From NCBI GenBank assembly GCA_937916565.1, contig CALFSR010000147.1, forward strand, positions 1-49,400: 49,400 nucleotides of DNA, read 5' to 3'. The translations under genes and the position numbers were made by a program. The stretch is from an uncultured Bacillota bacterium. GTDB taxonomy: Bacteria; Bacillota; Limnochordia; Limnochordales; ZCTH02-B6. This document shows positions 17,693 to 26,064 of this stretch, in pieces; position 1 is the first letter of the stretch, and every line of letters starts with the position of its first letter. The notes below the pieces were generated by a model. The model searched no databases, was not told the origin of the DNA, and was given only the letters and a program-made list of their open reading frames with translations.

Positions 17693-18901
17693 TTACGGCG
17701 CCGGCACGATCCGGTAGACGAAACCGGTGTGGTCCGCCACGTACAGCTCTCCGGCCGCGTCTTCACCGAAGGCGGTGACCAGCATGGCCTCCTGCAGCAA
17801 CTGCTCAAAGGGCCACATGGCCGGCTGCCGCCCGGGCTGCTCCCGGTAGCCCGGCGCCGGTTCCGTGGACATGGCCCAGATGGTGCCGCTGCAGTAGTCG
17901 CCGAAGAGGTAGTAGCCGGCCAGGCCGGGGATGGCGGTGCCGCGGTAGACGTAGCCGCCCGTAATGGAGCAGCCGAACTCGTGGGAGTACTCGGCGACGG
18001 GCATCGTCAGGCCCGCGGGGTCGCAGCGCCGGTTGGCGGGATAGCAGTGGCTGCCTTCCATGCGGTTCCAGCCGTAGTTTTGGCCGCCGCGGCTCGCCGC
18101 CGGCTGGAAGTTGACCTCCTCCCAGGCGTTTTGCCCGACGTCCGCGATGTACAGGTCGCCCGTGGCCCGGTCAAAGGAGAACTTCCACGGGTTGCGCAGC
18201 CCGTACGCCCAGATCTCGGGCCGGGCGTCCCGCCGTCCCACAAACGGGTTGTCCGCCGGCACGGCGTAGGGCGTCCCGCCGTCGACGTCGATCCGCAGCA
18301 TCTTGCCGAGCAGGGTGTTTAGGTTTTGGGCGTTGCCCCACGGGTCACCGGCGCGGCCGCCGTCGCCCGTGCCGATGTAGAGGTAGCCGTCGGGGCCAAA
18401 CGCCATCGTGCCGCCGTTGTGGTTGGCGGCGGGCTGGTCGATCTGGAGTATCGGCCGGGCCGTGCTCGGGTCCGCCACCAGCCGGTCGGGTCCGACCCGG
18501 TATTCGACGATCTGCGTGTTGCCCGTCCGGTCGGTATAGTTCACATAGAACCGGCCGTTGGCGGCAAAGTCCGGGTGAAACGCGATGCTGAGCAGCCCGC
18601 GCTCCCCTCCGGTGGAAATCCGGTCCTGCAGCGAAAGGAACGGCGTCTCAAGGAGCCTATCGCCCGAGAGGTCATAGACGCGGATCGCCCCCGTCTGCTC
18701 CACGATCCACAGGTGCTGCGAGTCGCCGGGCGCGTACGCGATGTGGGCCGGCTGGCTAAAGACCGCGCTCAGAGGCTCCAGGCGCACGGCCGGCAATGCT
18801 GCCGCGGGCAAAGCGGCCGGCATGCACCCCAAAACGATCGCCGCCAGCGCACCTAGGGCTGCCACGGCGCGGCGCAATGGTTTGCTGCTTATGAGGGACA
18901 C
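17693..18901 (-). CDS. PQQ-dependent sugar dehydrogenase family protein (glucose/sorbosone dehydrogenase)
   Basis: About 402 residues. The GTG at 18901 is chosen for its 8-nt spacing from AGGAGGTG. A signal peptide (about 1-35) is followed by a six-bladed beta-propeller: GERGLLSIAFHPDF, NHNGGTMAFGPDGYLYIGTGDGG, AYGLRNPWKFSFD, ADVGQNAWEEVN and NYGWNRMEG are typical of the soluble glucose dehydrogenase/YliI group, which oxidise aldose sugars outside the membrane with pyrroloquinoline quinone. Whether this organism makes PQQ is not shown here. Two Cys pairs (SHCYPANRRCDPAG) may form a disulphide. Confidence 0.93.
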   Translation of the reverse strand: MSLISSKPLRRAVAALGALAAIVLGCMPAALPAAALPAVRLEPLSAVFSQPAHIAYAPGDSQHLWIVEQTGAIRVYDLSGDRLLETPFLSLQDRISTGGERGLLSIAFHPDFAANGRFYVNYTDRTGNTQIVEYRVGPDRLVADPSTARPILQIDQPAANHNGGTMAFGPDGYLYIGTGDGGRAGDPWGNAQNLNTLLGKMLRIDVDGGTPYAVPADNPFVGRRDARPEIWAYGLRNPWKFSFDRATGDLYIADVGQNAWEEVNFQPAASRGGQNYGWNRMEGSHCYPANRRCDPAGLTMPVAEYSHEFGCSITGGYVYRGTAIPGLAGYYLFGDYCSGTIWAMSTEPAPGYREQPGRQPAMWPFEQLLQEAMLVTAFGEDAAGELYVADHTGFVYRIVPAP

Positions 18902-19079
18902 GCGGGACACCTCCTGAGAGCATCATACCACGCCGATGCGGCAACTCCTGACGAGGATGAGGCGGCGGGAGGGGCGGTGACCCGGCAGCCCGAACGATCG
19001 CGCTCAGGGCTGGCCCGGACCCGGGTGGTCCCCGGGGCCGCCCCGAGGTCATTACCCGGCATGGTCTGTCGTCGTATCG

Positions 19080-19101
19080 CCGGCCCGTTCGAACGGGCCG
19101 G
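19080..19101. promoter_or_regulatory. Perfect 22-bp palindrome upstream of the DMT transporter gene
   Basis: The 11-nt arm CCGGCCCGTTC is followed directly by its reverse complement. It lies 65 nt before the GTG of the 19167 gene, in the divergent region with the sugar dehydrogenase. It may be an operator or just a cruciform-capable sequence. Confidence 0.35.
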
Positions 19102-19166
19102 CCCCGCCGTGTTGCCGGATTGACGACGCCGCGCTCCGCCCGGCTGTCGGGGTTAGGGGAGAACCG

Positions 19167-20063
19167 GTGGCCATCGTCTTAGCCTTGATTACGGCTCTTG
19201 CCTTTGGAACCGGCGATTTTCTGGGCGGCCTTGTGTCTCGGCGGGTACCGCCCCTCGCGGTCGCCTTTGTCTCGCAGGTCGTCGCCGGCGGGGCGCTGCT
19301 GGCGGCGGCATGGGTGCTTGGTCCGGGGCCTTCCGGGGCGGTCCTGGCGTGGGGCGCGGCGGCCGGAGTCGCCAACGGGGCCGCGTTTGTCATCTACTTG
19401 CGGGGGCTTGCAGCCGGATCGATGGGTGTCGTATCGACCCTCACCGCGGTCTGGAGCGCGCTCGTGCCTTTCGCGGCTGGACTGCTGCAGGGCGAGCGGC
19501 CCGGCACGTGGGCTCTGCTGGGAGCGGCCGCGGTGCTCTTGGGGGCGCTTCTGGTTTCGGCGGGGCCCCAAGGCCCGCTGCGACGGGGTGAGGGACACCG
19601 GCGCAGGCGGCGGGGAGCGGGATCGCGGAGCCGGCCGGCGTGGACGCTCTTTGCTCAACCGGGAGTGTTCGAAGGTACGCTGTCGGGTGTGTTGTACGGG
19701 GCCGGGGCGGTGCTCTACCAGCGAGCGGGCCCGCATGCGGCTCTTTGGCCCGCACTGGCCGCGGTCGTGGCCACGGCGGTGCTTACAGGCGCCTTGGCCT
19801 GGTTCACCCGGACGACCATCGTCCCCGCGGTGTGCGGCTGGCGGCTCGTGGGCGGCATGGGGCTGTTGCACGCCCTGGCGTCGGCCGCGTTTGTGCTCGC
19901 CATCCAGTCGGGCCTGCTGTCCATCGTGGCCGTCGTGGCCGCCATGGGCCCGATCCCCACGACGCTGCTGGCGCGGCTCGTGTTGGGAGAAACGCTGCGC
20001 CCCGCGCAAAGCTTGGGTGTCGTCCTGGGGCTTGCGGGCATCGCCTTTCTCTTGCAACCTTGA
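19167..20063 (+). CDS. DMT superfamily (EamA-type) transporter
   Basis: 298 residues, about ten hydrophobic segments in two EamA repeats of five. The first repeat holds ALAFGTGDFLGGLVSRR and SMGVVSTLTAVWSALVPFAAGLLQGERP; the second ends with VAAMGPIPTTLLARLVLGETLRPAQSLGVVLGLAG, the usual EamA P-x-h-E signature. A basic loop (RRGEGHRRRRRGAGSR) separates the halves. The family moves metabolites, amino acids or drugs; the substrate is unknown. GTG start after GGGGAG; a clear hairpin follows the stop. Confidence 0.9.
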   Translation: MAIVLALITALAFGTGDFLGGLVSRRVPPLAVAFVSQVVAGGALLAAAWVLGPGPSGAVLAWGAAAGVANGAAFVIYLRGLAAGSMGVVSTLTAVWSALVPFAAGLLQGERPGTWALLGAAAVLLGALLVSAGPQGPLRRGEGHRRRRRGAGSRSRPAWTLFAQPGVFEGTLSGVLYGAGAVLYQRAGPHAALWPALAAVVATAVLTGALAWFTRTTIVPAVCGWRLVGGMGLLHALASAAFVLAIQSGLLSIVAVVAAMGPIPTTLLARLVLGETLRPAQSLGVVLGLAGIAFLLQP

Positions 20064-20074
20064 GAGAAAGACAC

Positions 20075-20102
20075 GAAAGCGGCGGGGTTTCCCGCCGCTT
20101 TC
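20075..20102. terminator. Bidirectional intrinsic terminator
   Basis: A perfect 12-bp stem GAAAGCGGCGGG (20075-20086) with loop GTTT and matching arm 20091-20102. It lies 12 nt after the transporter stop and between convergent genes, so it can also end hsp20 transcription coming from the other side; the T/A ends of the stem supply short U-runs on both strands. Confidence 0.75.
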
Positions 20103-20160
20103 GCCGTGCTGTTTCGCGCTGCCCTACGCTTGGGCCGGCTCAGCTCAAACGATCCTCAGC

Positions 20161-20565
20161 TCAATCGATCTGGATCTTGCGTCCCTGAGGCGCCGCGGCC
20201 TTGGGCAGCGTCACGATCAGTTCGCCCTTGTTGAACTCGGCCTTGACCTTGTCGTGCGCGATCTCCGCGGGGAGGCGGAAGCGCCGCTCAAACCGGGTCA
20301 CGCTCGTGGTGCGCTCCCGGCGCAGGAAACGCCTTTCGTCGCGCTCCACTTTTTCGCCCCGCAGGGTGAGGACGTTGTTGCGCAGCTCGATCTCGATGTC
20401 GTTCTTGTCGAAGCCAGGCAGGTCGGCGGTCAGGATGTAGGCCTCCTCGGTCTCCTCGATGTCCACCGCCGGCACCGCCGGCCTCCACCCAAAGGGCCAC
20501 GCGAACAGCTCGTCAAGGTCGGGCCACCACGAATCCATGATGGTCCTCGGAACCAGCTCCCGCAT
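20161..20565 (-). CDS. Hsp20/alpha-crystallin family small heat-shock protein
   Basis: About 134 residues, started at the ATG of MRELVPRTIMDSWW, 7 nt after AGGAGGTG. A short N-terminal arm (WPDLDELFAWPFG) leads into the alpha-crystallin domain, PAVDIEETEEAYILTADLPGF to GELIVTLPKAAAPQGRKIQID; NVLTLRGEK and the A-x-x-x-x-G-x-L-type FNKGELIVTLPK are family hallmarks. It is an ATP-independent holdase for unfolding proteins. Regulation is directly suggested by a CtsR-type box on its promoter. Confidence 0.95.
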   Translation of the reverse strand: MRELVPRTIMDSWWPDLDELFAWPFGWRPAVPAVDIEETEEAYILTADLPGFDKNDIEIELRNNVLTLRGEKVERDERRFLRRERTTSVTRFERRFRLPAEIAHDKVKAEFNKGELIVTLPKAAAPQGRKIQID

Positions 20566-20608
20566 GATCGCCACACCTCCTGTACTTGCTATTTTTCCCT
20601 TCACCGCG

Positions 20609-20638
20609 ATCGTACACCGAAGGTCAAAGAAAGTCAAG
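20609..20638 (-). promoter_or_regulatory. hsp20 promoter overlapped by a CtsR-type operator
   Basis: Minus strand: -35 TTGACT (20632-20637), 17-bp spacer, -10 TACGAT (20609-20614), about 40-70 nt before the hsp20 ATG. On the plus strand GGTCAAA-GAA-AGTCAAG (20622-20638) fits the CtsR heptad direct repeat (RGTCAAA-NAN-RGTCAAA) with one mismatch and covers the -35 and spacer, the expected position for repression of a class III heat-shock gene. Confidence 0.8.
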
Positions 20639-20658
20639 GCACGCCTGCCAGCGCGCAA

Positions 20659-20687
20659 CTGCCCCGGGGCTCAAAGCCCCGGGGCAG
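20659..20687. terminator. Strong GC hairpin after the S16 protease gene
   Basis: A perfect 13-bp stem CTGCCCCGGGGCT (20659-20671) with a 3-nt loop and matching arm 20675-20687, downstream of the 20733 gene stop and upstream of the hsp20 promoter. It lacks a T-run, so it is terminator-like rather than a certain intrinsic terminator; it would insulate hsp20 from read-through. Confidence 0.55.
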
Positions 20688-20732
20688 CCGTGAGCGTTTC
20701 CTTCAGGCCGGTGGCGCCTTGCGTGCGAGGAT

Positions 20733-22694
20733 CTAACGCGCCAGGTCCGTCAAGACCTGGGCCATGAACTCGGCCCGCCAGAACATCCGCAGCGCTTCGA
20801 GCCGATCGCGTACTTCGCCCTCACGCAAGCCCTCGCCGGCGCTGTAGAGCACGATGCTGAGATGAGGCTCGATCCCCAGCGCACGGGCCGCCGCGATGGC
20901 CGCCCGGGCCTGCTCCGCGTTCCAATCGAGCATGTAGTTGAGCAGGTCTTCCTTGACGGAGCTTTCCTCCTCGTCGTCCTCGAGGTTGTAGTGGTAGACG
21001 GTGAGCAGGGTCCCCATCTCATAGGTTCGCCAGGAGGTCGCCAACAGGCCGTACGGGTTGTCCGTGTCGGGCGGGAACAGGTAGTTGAGCAAGCCGTTGG
21101 CGAGGCCGTAGTCCGGGTCGACCACGACCATGCCGCGCTGCACCAGGTCAACGTGGACCCCGCCGGTGCTGGCGATGGAGTCCAGTTCCACCCGGTCGAA
21201 GTATTCCAAGGCCGTGTAGGCGCTGACCAACTGGATCTGGGCTTGGCGCGCCACCGTATGCTCGGGCGGAGCGCTGCCCGTTTCCGGCGCCGACACGTAA
21301 AGCTCCACCAAGTCGACCGCCTGCCGGCGCAACGCTTCCGCCTGCGCGTACCAGTAGGCGGCCCGCAGAAGGTGCTCGCCCGCCTGCTCGACGGCTTCGC
21401 TGTCCTCCTCGTCGGGGTCTTGTTCCTCCAGCGTCTCCAGCGAGCTGTCCACGCTCAAAAGGAGCGTGGCGCCGCGGAACACCGCGGCCCGCGCCTCCGC
21501 CAGGACGCCGTAGAGCTCCAGCACCCACGCAACGTCGGACAGCGCCTCCGGAGGCGCTTGCTGCAAGGCTTCCCAGAGCTCGTCGATGGCGGCGTTGGTA
21601 GTGTCCAGGACGTCGTCGAGTTCCTCCAGCGCTTCCCGCAGGCCGCTCACGTCGCCGCGCACGTCGGACCGCTCAAGCCCCGTGATGGCTGTGACCAGCT
21701 GCTCGATGGCGATCCGCTCCGCCTGCCCCACGTACGCGAGGGCAAGGGCCGGGTTGCCGGCCGCAGAGGCCCGTTCGGCCGCCTGCATAAGCCGGGGCAG
21801 CCGGGGATCCAGCTGCGCGCCGAGCCCGGCCAAATGGTCCCCGATTTCCTCCACACGCTCGGAAGCCTGCTTGTACACGTCCCTCAGCGCCTGGGCAAGC
21901 GGCGCGGGCAGGGCCGTCGAAATGGCAGCCGGCGCGTGGGGCCGCAGATCGTGGCCGGTAAAGGCGGCGTACGCCTCATAGAAATTGCCGACTTCCCGTA
22001 CCTCGACGCCGAGGCCGGCGCCGTGAGCTACCAGGTCGACACGGCCGGAGGACGATTCTTCGTAGCGCTGCCCGATGGGGATCAGCACCAGCTTGTACCC
22101 GAATTCGGCCGCGGCGTCGATCTTCTGCTGGATGCCGCCCACAGGTCCCACGGTGCCGTCGGGGTTGATGGCGCCCGTCATGGCTACGCCGTCGCGGAGC
22201 GAGTGCCCCAAGAGGCCGGCTGCCACGCCGACGGCCCGGACCATTCCGTCGCTTGGGCCGTCGCCGAAGCCGACCATGTCAAACGCGATGCTTACTTCAT
22301 CCAGCGGCACGCCGGCAAAGCGGGCGCCCAGGATGGCCGCGAGCCACCCCGTCGGCCGTGACATGGGACCGACGCCGCCCGGGACGTCTTCCAGGATGCC
22401 GACCCGGATGCGGGGTTCGGGGTTGCGGCCGATGAGGATGCGGATGAACTCCAACGCATGCCCGGCGGCTTCCCCGTCGGGGCCCTCCACGTAGGCGAGG
22501 GCGGGGACGACCACCGCCCGGTCCGCCGTGTGCAGGCCAAGGCCCGGGCTGACGGTGAGGATGGAGGATGCCCAGACCGGTACCGGGAGTGCGCTTAGGG
22601 CGAGAACGCCCGCTGCAAGCACGACGGTGAGCGCACGGCCGAGCATCCCGGGCGCGCGCCAACCAGCGGCGCGCCCATAACGACGAGACAACAC
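20733..22694 (-). CDS. Secreted Lon-like (S16 family) serine protease
   Basis: 653 residues, GTG start 10 nt after AGGAGG. A signal peptide ends near residue 42 (VWA-SS). The Lon proteolytic domain follows (about 55-245) with the Ser-Lys dyad: Ser148 in GFGDGPSDGM and Lys191 in GPVGGIQQKIDAA, plus VAMTGAINPDGTVGPVGG and KLVLIPIGQ. No ATPase (AAA+) domain is present. The remaining 400 residues are Ala/Glu-rich and probably helical, without a family I know; an acidic loop EEQDPDEEDSE lies inside. The arrangement recalls archaeal secreted S16-like proteins (COG1750 type) more than YlbL, as no PDZ domain is seen. Substrate unknown. Confidence 0.85.
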   Translation of the reverse strand: MLSRRYGRAAGWRAPGMLGRALTVVLAAGVLALSALPVPVWASSILTVSPGLGLHTADRAVVVPALAYVEGPDGEAAGHALEFIRILIGRNPEPRIRVGILEDVPGGVGPMSRPTGWLAAILGARFAGVPLDEVSIAFDMVGFGDGPSDGMVRAVGVAAGLLGHSLRDGVAMTGAINPDGTVGPVGGIQQKIDAAAEFGYKLVLIPIGQRYEESSSGRVDLVAHGAGLGVEVREVGNFYEAYAAFTGHDLRPHAPAAISTALPAPLAQALRDVYKQASERVEEIGDHLAGLGAQLDPRLPRLMQAAERASAAGNPALALAYVGQAERIAIEQLVTAITGLERSDVRGDVSGLREALEELDDVLDTTNAAIDELWEALQQAPPEALSDVAWVLELYGVLAEARAAVFRGATLLLSVDSSLETLEEQDPDEEDSEAVEQAGEHLLRAAYWYAQAEALRRQAVDLVELYVSAPETGSAPPEHTVARQAQIQLVSAYTALEYFDRVELDSIASTGGVHVDLVQRGMVVVDPDYGLANGLLNYLFPPDTDNPYGLLATSWRTYEMGTLLTVYHYNLEDDEEESSVKEDLLNYMLDWNAEQARAAIAAARALGIEPHLSIVLYSAGEGLREGEVRDRLEALRMFWRAEFMAQVLTDLAR

Positions 22695-22887
22695 AATCCA
22701 TGCACCTCCTAGTCGTTGGCGCCGCCGGCAGGGGGGGATACCGGCAAGATATTGCTGGCGTTGCCAGGTTTTGACTCACTTTCCACACAACTTGGCCGTT
22801 CTCCTACCTCCAGGGCAGGGTGAGCCGAATCTTTTGGGGAATCTCACCGGAAGCCCCGGTACAAGGGGCCGAGAGGAGGTTCCCCCG

Positions 22888-24195
22888 CTGGATACGGCGT
22901 GCATCACCTTGGCTGTCATCGGCGCCGGCAACCGCGGCGCGGACGTCTACGCCCGCTGGGCGCTGGACCATCCGGAGGAGGCCCGCGTCGTGGCGGTGGC
23001 CGACCCCGACCCCGCCCGCCGCACGGCCTTTGCCGAGGCCCACGGCATTCCAGGCGCCAACGCCTGTACCTCTTGGGAAGAGCTGCTGGCAAGGCCCCGC
23101 CTCGCGGACGCCGTCGTGATCGCTACACCCGACCGCATGCACGTTGAGCCCGCCCTCAAGGCCCTTGAGCGCGGCTACGACATCCTGCTCGAAAAGCCGA
23201 TCGCGCCTACCCGCGCCGAGACGCTTCTCCTCAGTGAAGCCGCGGCACGCCATGGAGCCGTCGTTACCGTCGCCCACGTGCTGCGCTACACCCCTTTCTT
23301 CGCCGCCCTCAAGCGCCTGGTGGAGGAGGGGCGCATCGGACGGCTCGTCAACATCGACCACGTCGAAAACATCGGCTACTGGCACTTCGCCCACAGCTAC
23401 GTGCGGGGCAACTGGCGGCGCGCGGACGCCGCGAGCCCCATGATCCTCGCCAAGGCTTGCCACGACATGGACATCCTGCGCTGGCTCGCCGGTGCGCCGT
23501 GCCGGCGCGTCGCTTCCTTCGGCAGCCTCTTGCACTTTCGCCCCGAAAACGCTCCGCCCGGTGCGCCCGCCCGCTGCACCGACGGTTGCCCGGTGGAAGC
23601 GACGTGTCCCTTCAACGCCGTCGCCTTCTACGTGGAAGGTCTCGCTGACCACGCCGGCTGGCCCGTTTCCGTCATCACGGGCGACACGTCCCGGGAGGGG
23701 CGCCTGGCGGCCCTGCGCACAGGCCCTTACGGCCGGTGCGTCTACGCCTGCGACAACGACGTGGCCGATCACCAGGTGGCCGTGCTCGAGTTTGCCAACG
23801 GCGTCGCGGCCACCCTGACCGTAACCGCCTTCTCGGAGGAAAACACCCGCACGATCAAGCTCATGGGCACGATGGGCGAGATTTGCGGCCACATGGAAAC
23901 CGGCCGCATCGAGGTCCGGCCCTTTGGGAGGCCGGGGGCCTTAGGGAGCGGCAGCGGGCGCACGACGGCCATCGGCTCCCGCGTCCTACGGGAAACCATC
24001 ACCGTTGCGGCCGGCTCGGGCCATGCGGGCGGCGACGACGGCCTCATGCGGGCTTTCGTCGACCACGTGCGGCGGCGCAAGGCGGGGGAGCGGCCCGCTG
24101 CGATGCTGACGTCGCTGGCCGAATCCCTGGAGAGCCACCTGATGGCCTTTGCCGCGGAGGAAGCGCGCACTTTGGGCGCGGTCGTCGAGCTGTAG
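22888..24195 (+). CDS. Gfo/Idh/MocA family oxidoreductase
   Basis: About 435 residues. The Rossmann motif TLAVIGAGNRGADVYARWAL opens the protein; VVIATPDRMHVEPALKALERGYDILLEKPIA gives the EKP motif with the conserved Lys, and ILAKACHDMDILRWLAGAPC the catalytic H-D pair. A Cys-bearing insert (CTDGCPVEATCPF) of unclear role occurs mid-protein. These enzymes oxidise or reduce sugars and cyclitols with NAD(P). Start: AGGAGG at 22874-22879 has no ATG/GTG/TTG at proper spacing in this frame; a CTG at 22888 (8 nt) is the best candidate. The frame stays open to a TTG at 22771, so a longer start cannot be excluded. Confidence 0.88.
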   Translation: MDTACITLAVIGAGNRGADVYARWALDHPEEARVVAVADPDPARRTAFAEAHGIPGANACTSWEELLARPRLADAVVIATPDRMHVEPALKALERGYDILLEKPIAPTRAETLLLSEAAARHGAVVTVAHVLRYTPFFAALKRLVEEGRIGRLVNIDHVENIGYWHFAHSYVRGNWRRADAASPMILAKACHDMDILRWLAGAPCRRVASFGSLLHFRPENAPPGAPARCTDGCPVEATCPFNAVAFYVEGLADHAGWPVSVITGDTSREGRLAALRTGPYGRCVYACDNDVADHQVAVLEFANGVAATLTVTAFSEENTRTIKLMGTMGEICGHMETGRIEVRPFGRPGALGSGSGRTTAIGSRVLRETITVAAGSGHAGGDDGLMRAFVDHVRRRKAGERPAAMLTSLAESLESHLMAFAAEEARTLGAVVEL

Positions 24196-24288
24196 CGCCC
24201 GCCGGCCGCGCCCAAAGGCTGTGCCGCCGCTTTCACGGCGCCGTCGCGGTCACGCGGGGCGGCCGCGGCGACGCCGGGGTTACCGCCC

Positions 24289-25713
24289 CTATCGAAGCGG
24301 TCGGAAGACGCCGGGGTTTTCCGGCCCCTCCACGTGGAGCACCGCGACGGCGCCCTTGCCCAGCGCCCGGCCGAGCGCGTGGTCCACGAGGATGTAGTCG
24401 CCGGGGACGTCCACCGTAAACTCAACCCACGTCGCGCCGCCCGCGGGGATGAGCGTCGTCTGGATGTTGCTCACGGGCTCGGAGGCGCCCTCCTGGTGCA
24501 CGACGTCGAAGATTTCGCCGATGACGTGAAACGATGACGTCATGTTGGGCCCGCCGTTGCCGACGAACAGGCGCACCCGCTCGCCCACCCGGGCCTGCAT
24601 CGCATGGTCGCCGGTGATCGCTTGGAACTGCCCGTTGAACACGACGAAGTTCGGCTGCTCGGCCCACATGGCCGCCGGGTCGTGCTGGGCGTGCCCGGTC
24701 TCACCCGGCCGCAGGTCCGTGTACAGGTCACCTTGCATGATGTAAAACTCGAGGTCGACGGGCGCGAGCCCCTCCGGCGGCTCGACGACGATGAGGCCGT
24801 ACATCCCGTTGCTCACGTGCAGCGGCACGTAGGGCGTCGCACAGTGGTACACGTACACCCCCGGGTTCATGGCGAGAAACCGGAACGCCTTCTCTTCACC
24901 CGGCGCCACTTGCGTCGCCTCCGCGCCGCCGCCGGGGCCGTTGACCGCGTGCAGGTCGATGGAATGCACCTGCGTGCTGTCGGGTGCATTGCGCAGCCGG
25001 ATCTCCACCGTGTCGCCCTGGCGCACCCGGATCATGGGACCGGGCACGGTGCCGCCGAACGTCCAGTAGGTGTAGGTGATGCCGTCCGCGAGCTGCCCGG
25101 TGAGCTCCTTGGCCTCAAGTTCCACCACGACCGTCTCGGGACCGGTGCGCGCGGGCGGCGGCGGGATGTCCGCCGGATCCTTGGCGACGCGCGCCGCCTT
25201 GGCCCCGACGGCGCCTGCGGGTTGAGAGTCCGGTGCCGCATTTGTGCCGGCCGCGTCCCGCGTGACGACGACGCGAGCCGTCATGCCGGCCAAGTAGTGG
25301 CCGCCGGTGTCGCACAGGACGTCGTAGGTGCCCTCGGCGGCAAAGGTGAAGTGGAACTCCTGCCCGGGCAAGAGCTCCGGCGAGCGAAACAGCTCGGACG
25401 CCTTGCCCAGCGTGGCCGGCGTCGCGTTGACGACGTTGTGGTTGACCGGATCGCGGTTGACGAATACGACCGTCGTCCCGGGCGCTACCCGCACTTCCCT
25501 GGGCTGAAACTGCATATCCTTGAGCTCAATCACGACCACCGCGGCGGCCTCCGCCACCGTCGCGCCGGCGGGCGCCCCGGCCGTCAAGAGGGGCGCGTGC
25601 TCGACCGCACCGGACGCGAGCCGCAGGCGGGCGTCCCGCGTAAGTCCCAAGGCGAGCGCGAGGAGCGCCACCGCCGCCAGCAACAACCCAAGCCGGATGC
25701 CTCTATTGTGCAT
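24289..25713 (-). CDS. nirK: Copper nitrite reductase (NirK type) with extra N-terminal cupredoxin domain
   Basis: 474 residues. An N-terminal hydrophobic anchor or signal (about 5-24) is followed by a plastocyanin/azurin-like domain with a complete copper set: His92 (VNHNVV), Cys134, His139 and Met144 (CDTGGHYLAGM). A Pro/Ala linker leads to the NirK body: His250-SID-LHis255 (type 1 His, catalytic Asp253, type 2 His), His290-Cys291, His299 and Met304 (YHCATPYVPLHVSNGM) and His396 in SSFHVIGEIFD for type 2 copper. It would reduce nitrite to nitric oxide at the cell surface, taking electrons through the fused cupredoxin. It converges with the oxidoreductase gene. An upstream CRP/FNR-like site suggests control by a regulator of that family. 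Confidence 0.92.
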   Translation of the reverse strand: MHNRGIRLGLLLAAVALLALALGLTRDARLRLASGAVEHAPLLTAGAPAGATVAEAAAVVVIELKDMQFQPREVRVAPGTTVVFVNRDPVNHNVVNATPATLGKASELFRSPELLPGQEFHFTFAAEGTYDVLCDTGGHYLAGMTARVVVTRDAAGTNAAPDSQPAGAVGAKAARVAKDPADIPPPPARTGPETVVVELEAKELTGQLADGITYTYWTFGGTVPGPMIRVRQGDTVEIRLRNAPDSTQVHSIDLHAVNGPGGGAEATQVAPGEEKAFRFLAMNPGVYVYHCATPYVPLHVSNGMYGLIVVEPPEGLAPVDLEFYIMQGDLYTDLRPGETGHAQHDPAAMWAEQPNFVVFNGQFQAITGDHAMQARVGERVRLFVGNGGPNMTSSFHVIGEIFDVVHQEGASEPVSNIQTTLIPAGGATWVEFTVDVPGDYILVDHALGRALGKGAVAVLHVEGPENPGVFRPLR

Positions 25714-25791
25714 GCCGAATACCCCCTTCTTAAACCCTGGCGCACGCCGGATTGCCCGGCCGCTTTGCCCTGCCTATCCCGTGGCGGTTTC

Positions 25792-25856
25792 ATCGTAGGG
25801 GATGGGGCGATCCGGCGCGATGACCCGGCGCACGTCGCCGTGTGATGTAGGTCACA
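25792..25856 (-). promoter_or_regulatory. CRP/FNR-family operator and -10 element upstream of nirK
   Basis: TGTGA-N6-TCACA, a perfect inverted repeat at 25841-25856, and a -10-like TACGAT on the minus strand at 25792-25797. The site centre lies about 63 bp upstream of the predicted start of transcription, close to a class I activator position. The region 25714-26064 (351 bp, between divergent nirK and the hydrolase gene) holds no gene; besides this it shows only Shine-Dalgarno sites. Confidence 0.6.
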
Positions 25857-26064
25857 AATTTCCGACGACAACCGATCAACTTGCTTTTCGTAATCAGGGC
25901 GTGGCCTTTCGCGCGAAGCACGTTTTCGCAGCGAGGACGCATGCCGCGGTGTCCCGGGGCACATCCTCCCGGGGGGGAGCGCGCCCGCGGCGGGAGCTCG
26001 GGGAGGATCGCGTGCTCGCCTAGTCCAATGAACGAGCCAGATGACGCCAGGAGGTGGAAACGAT

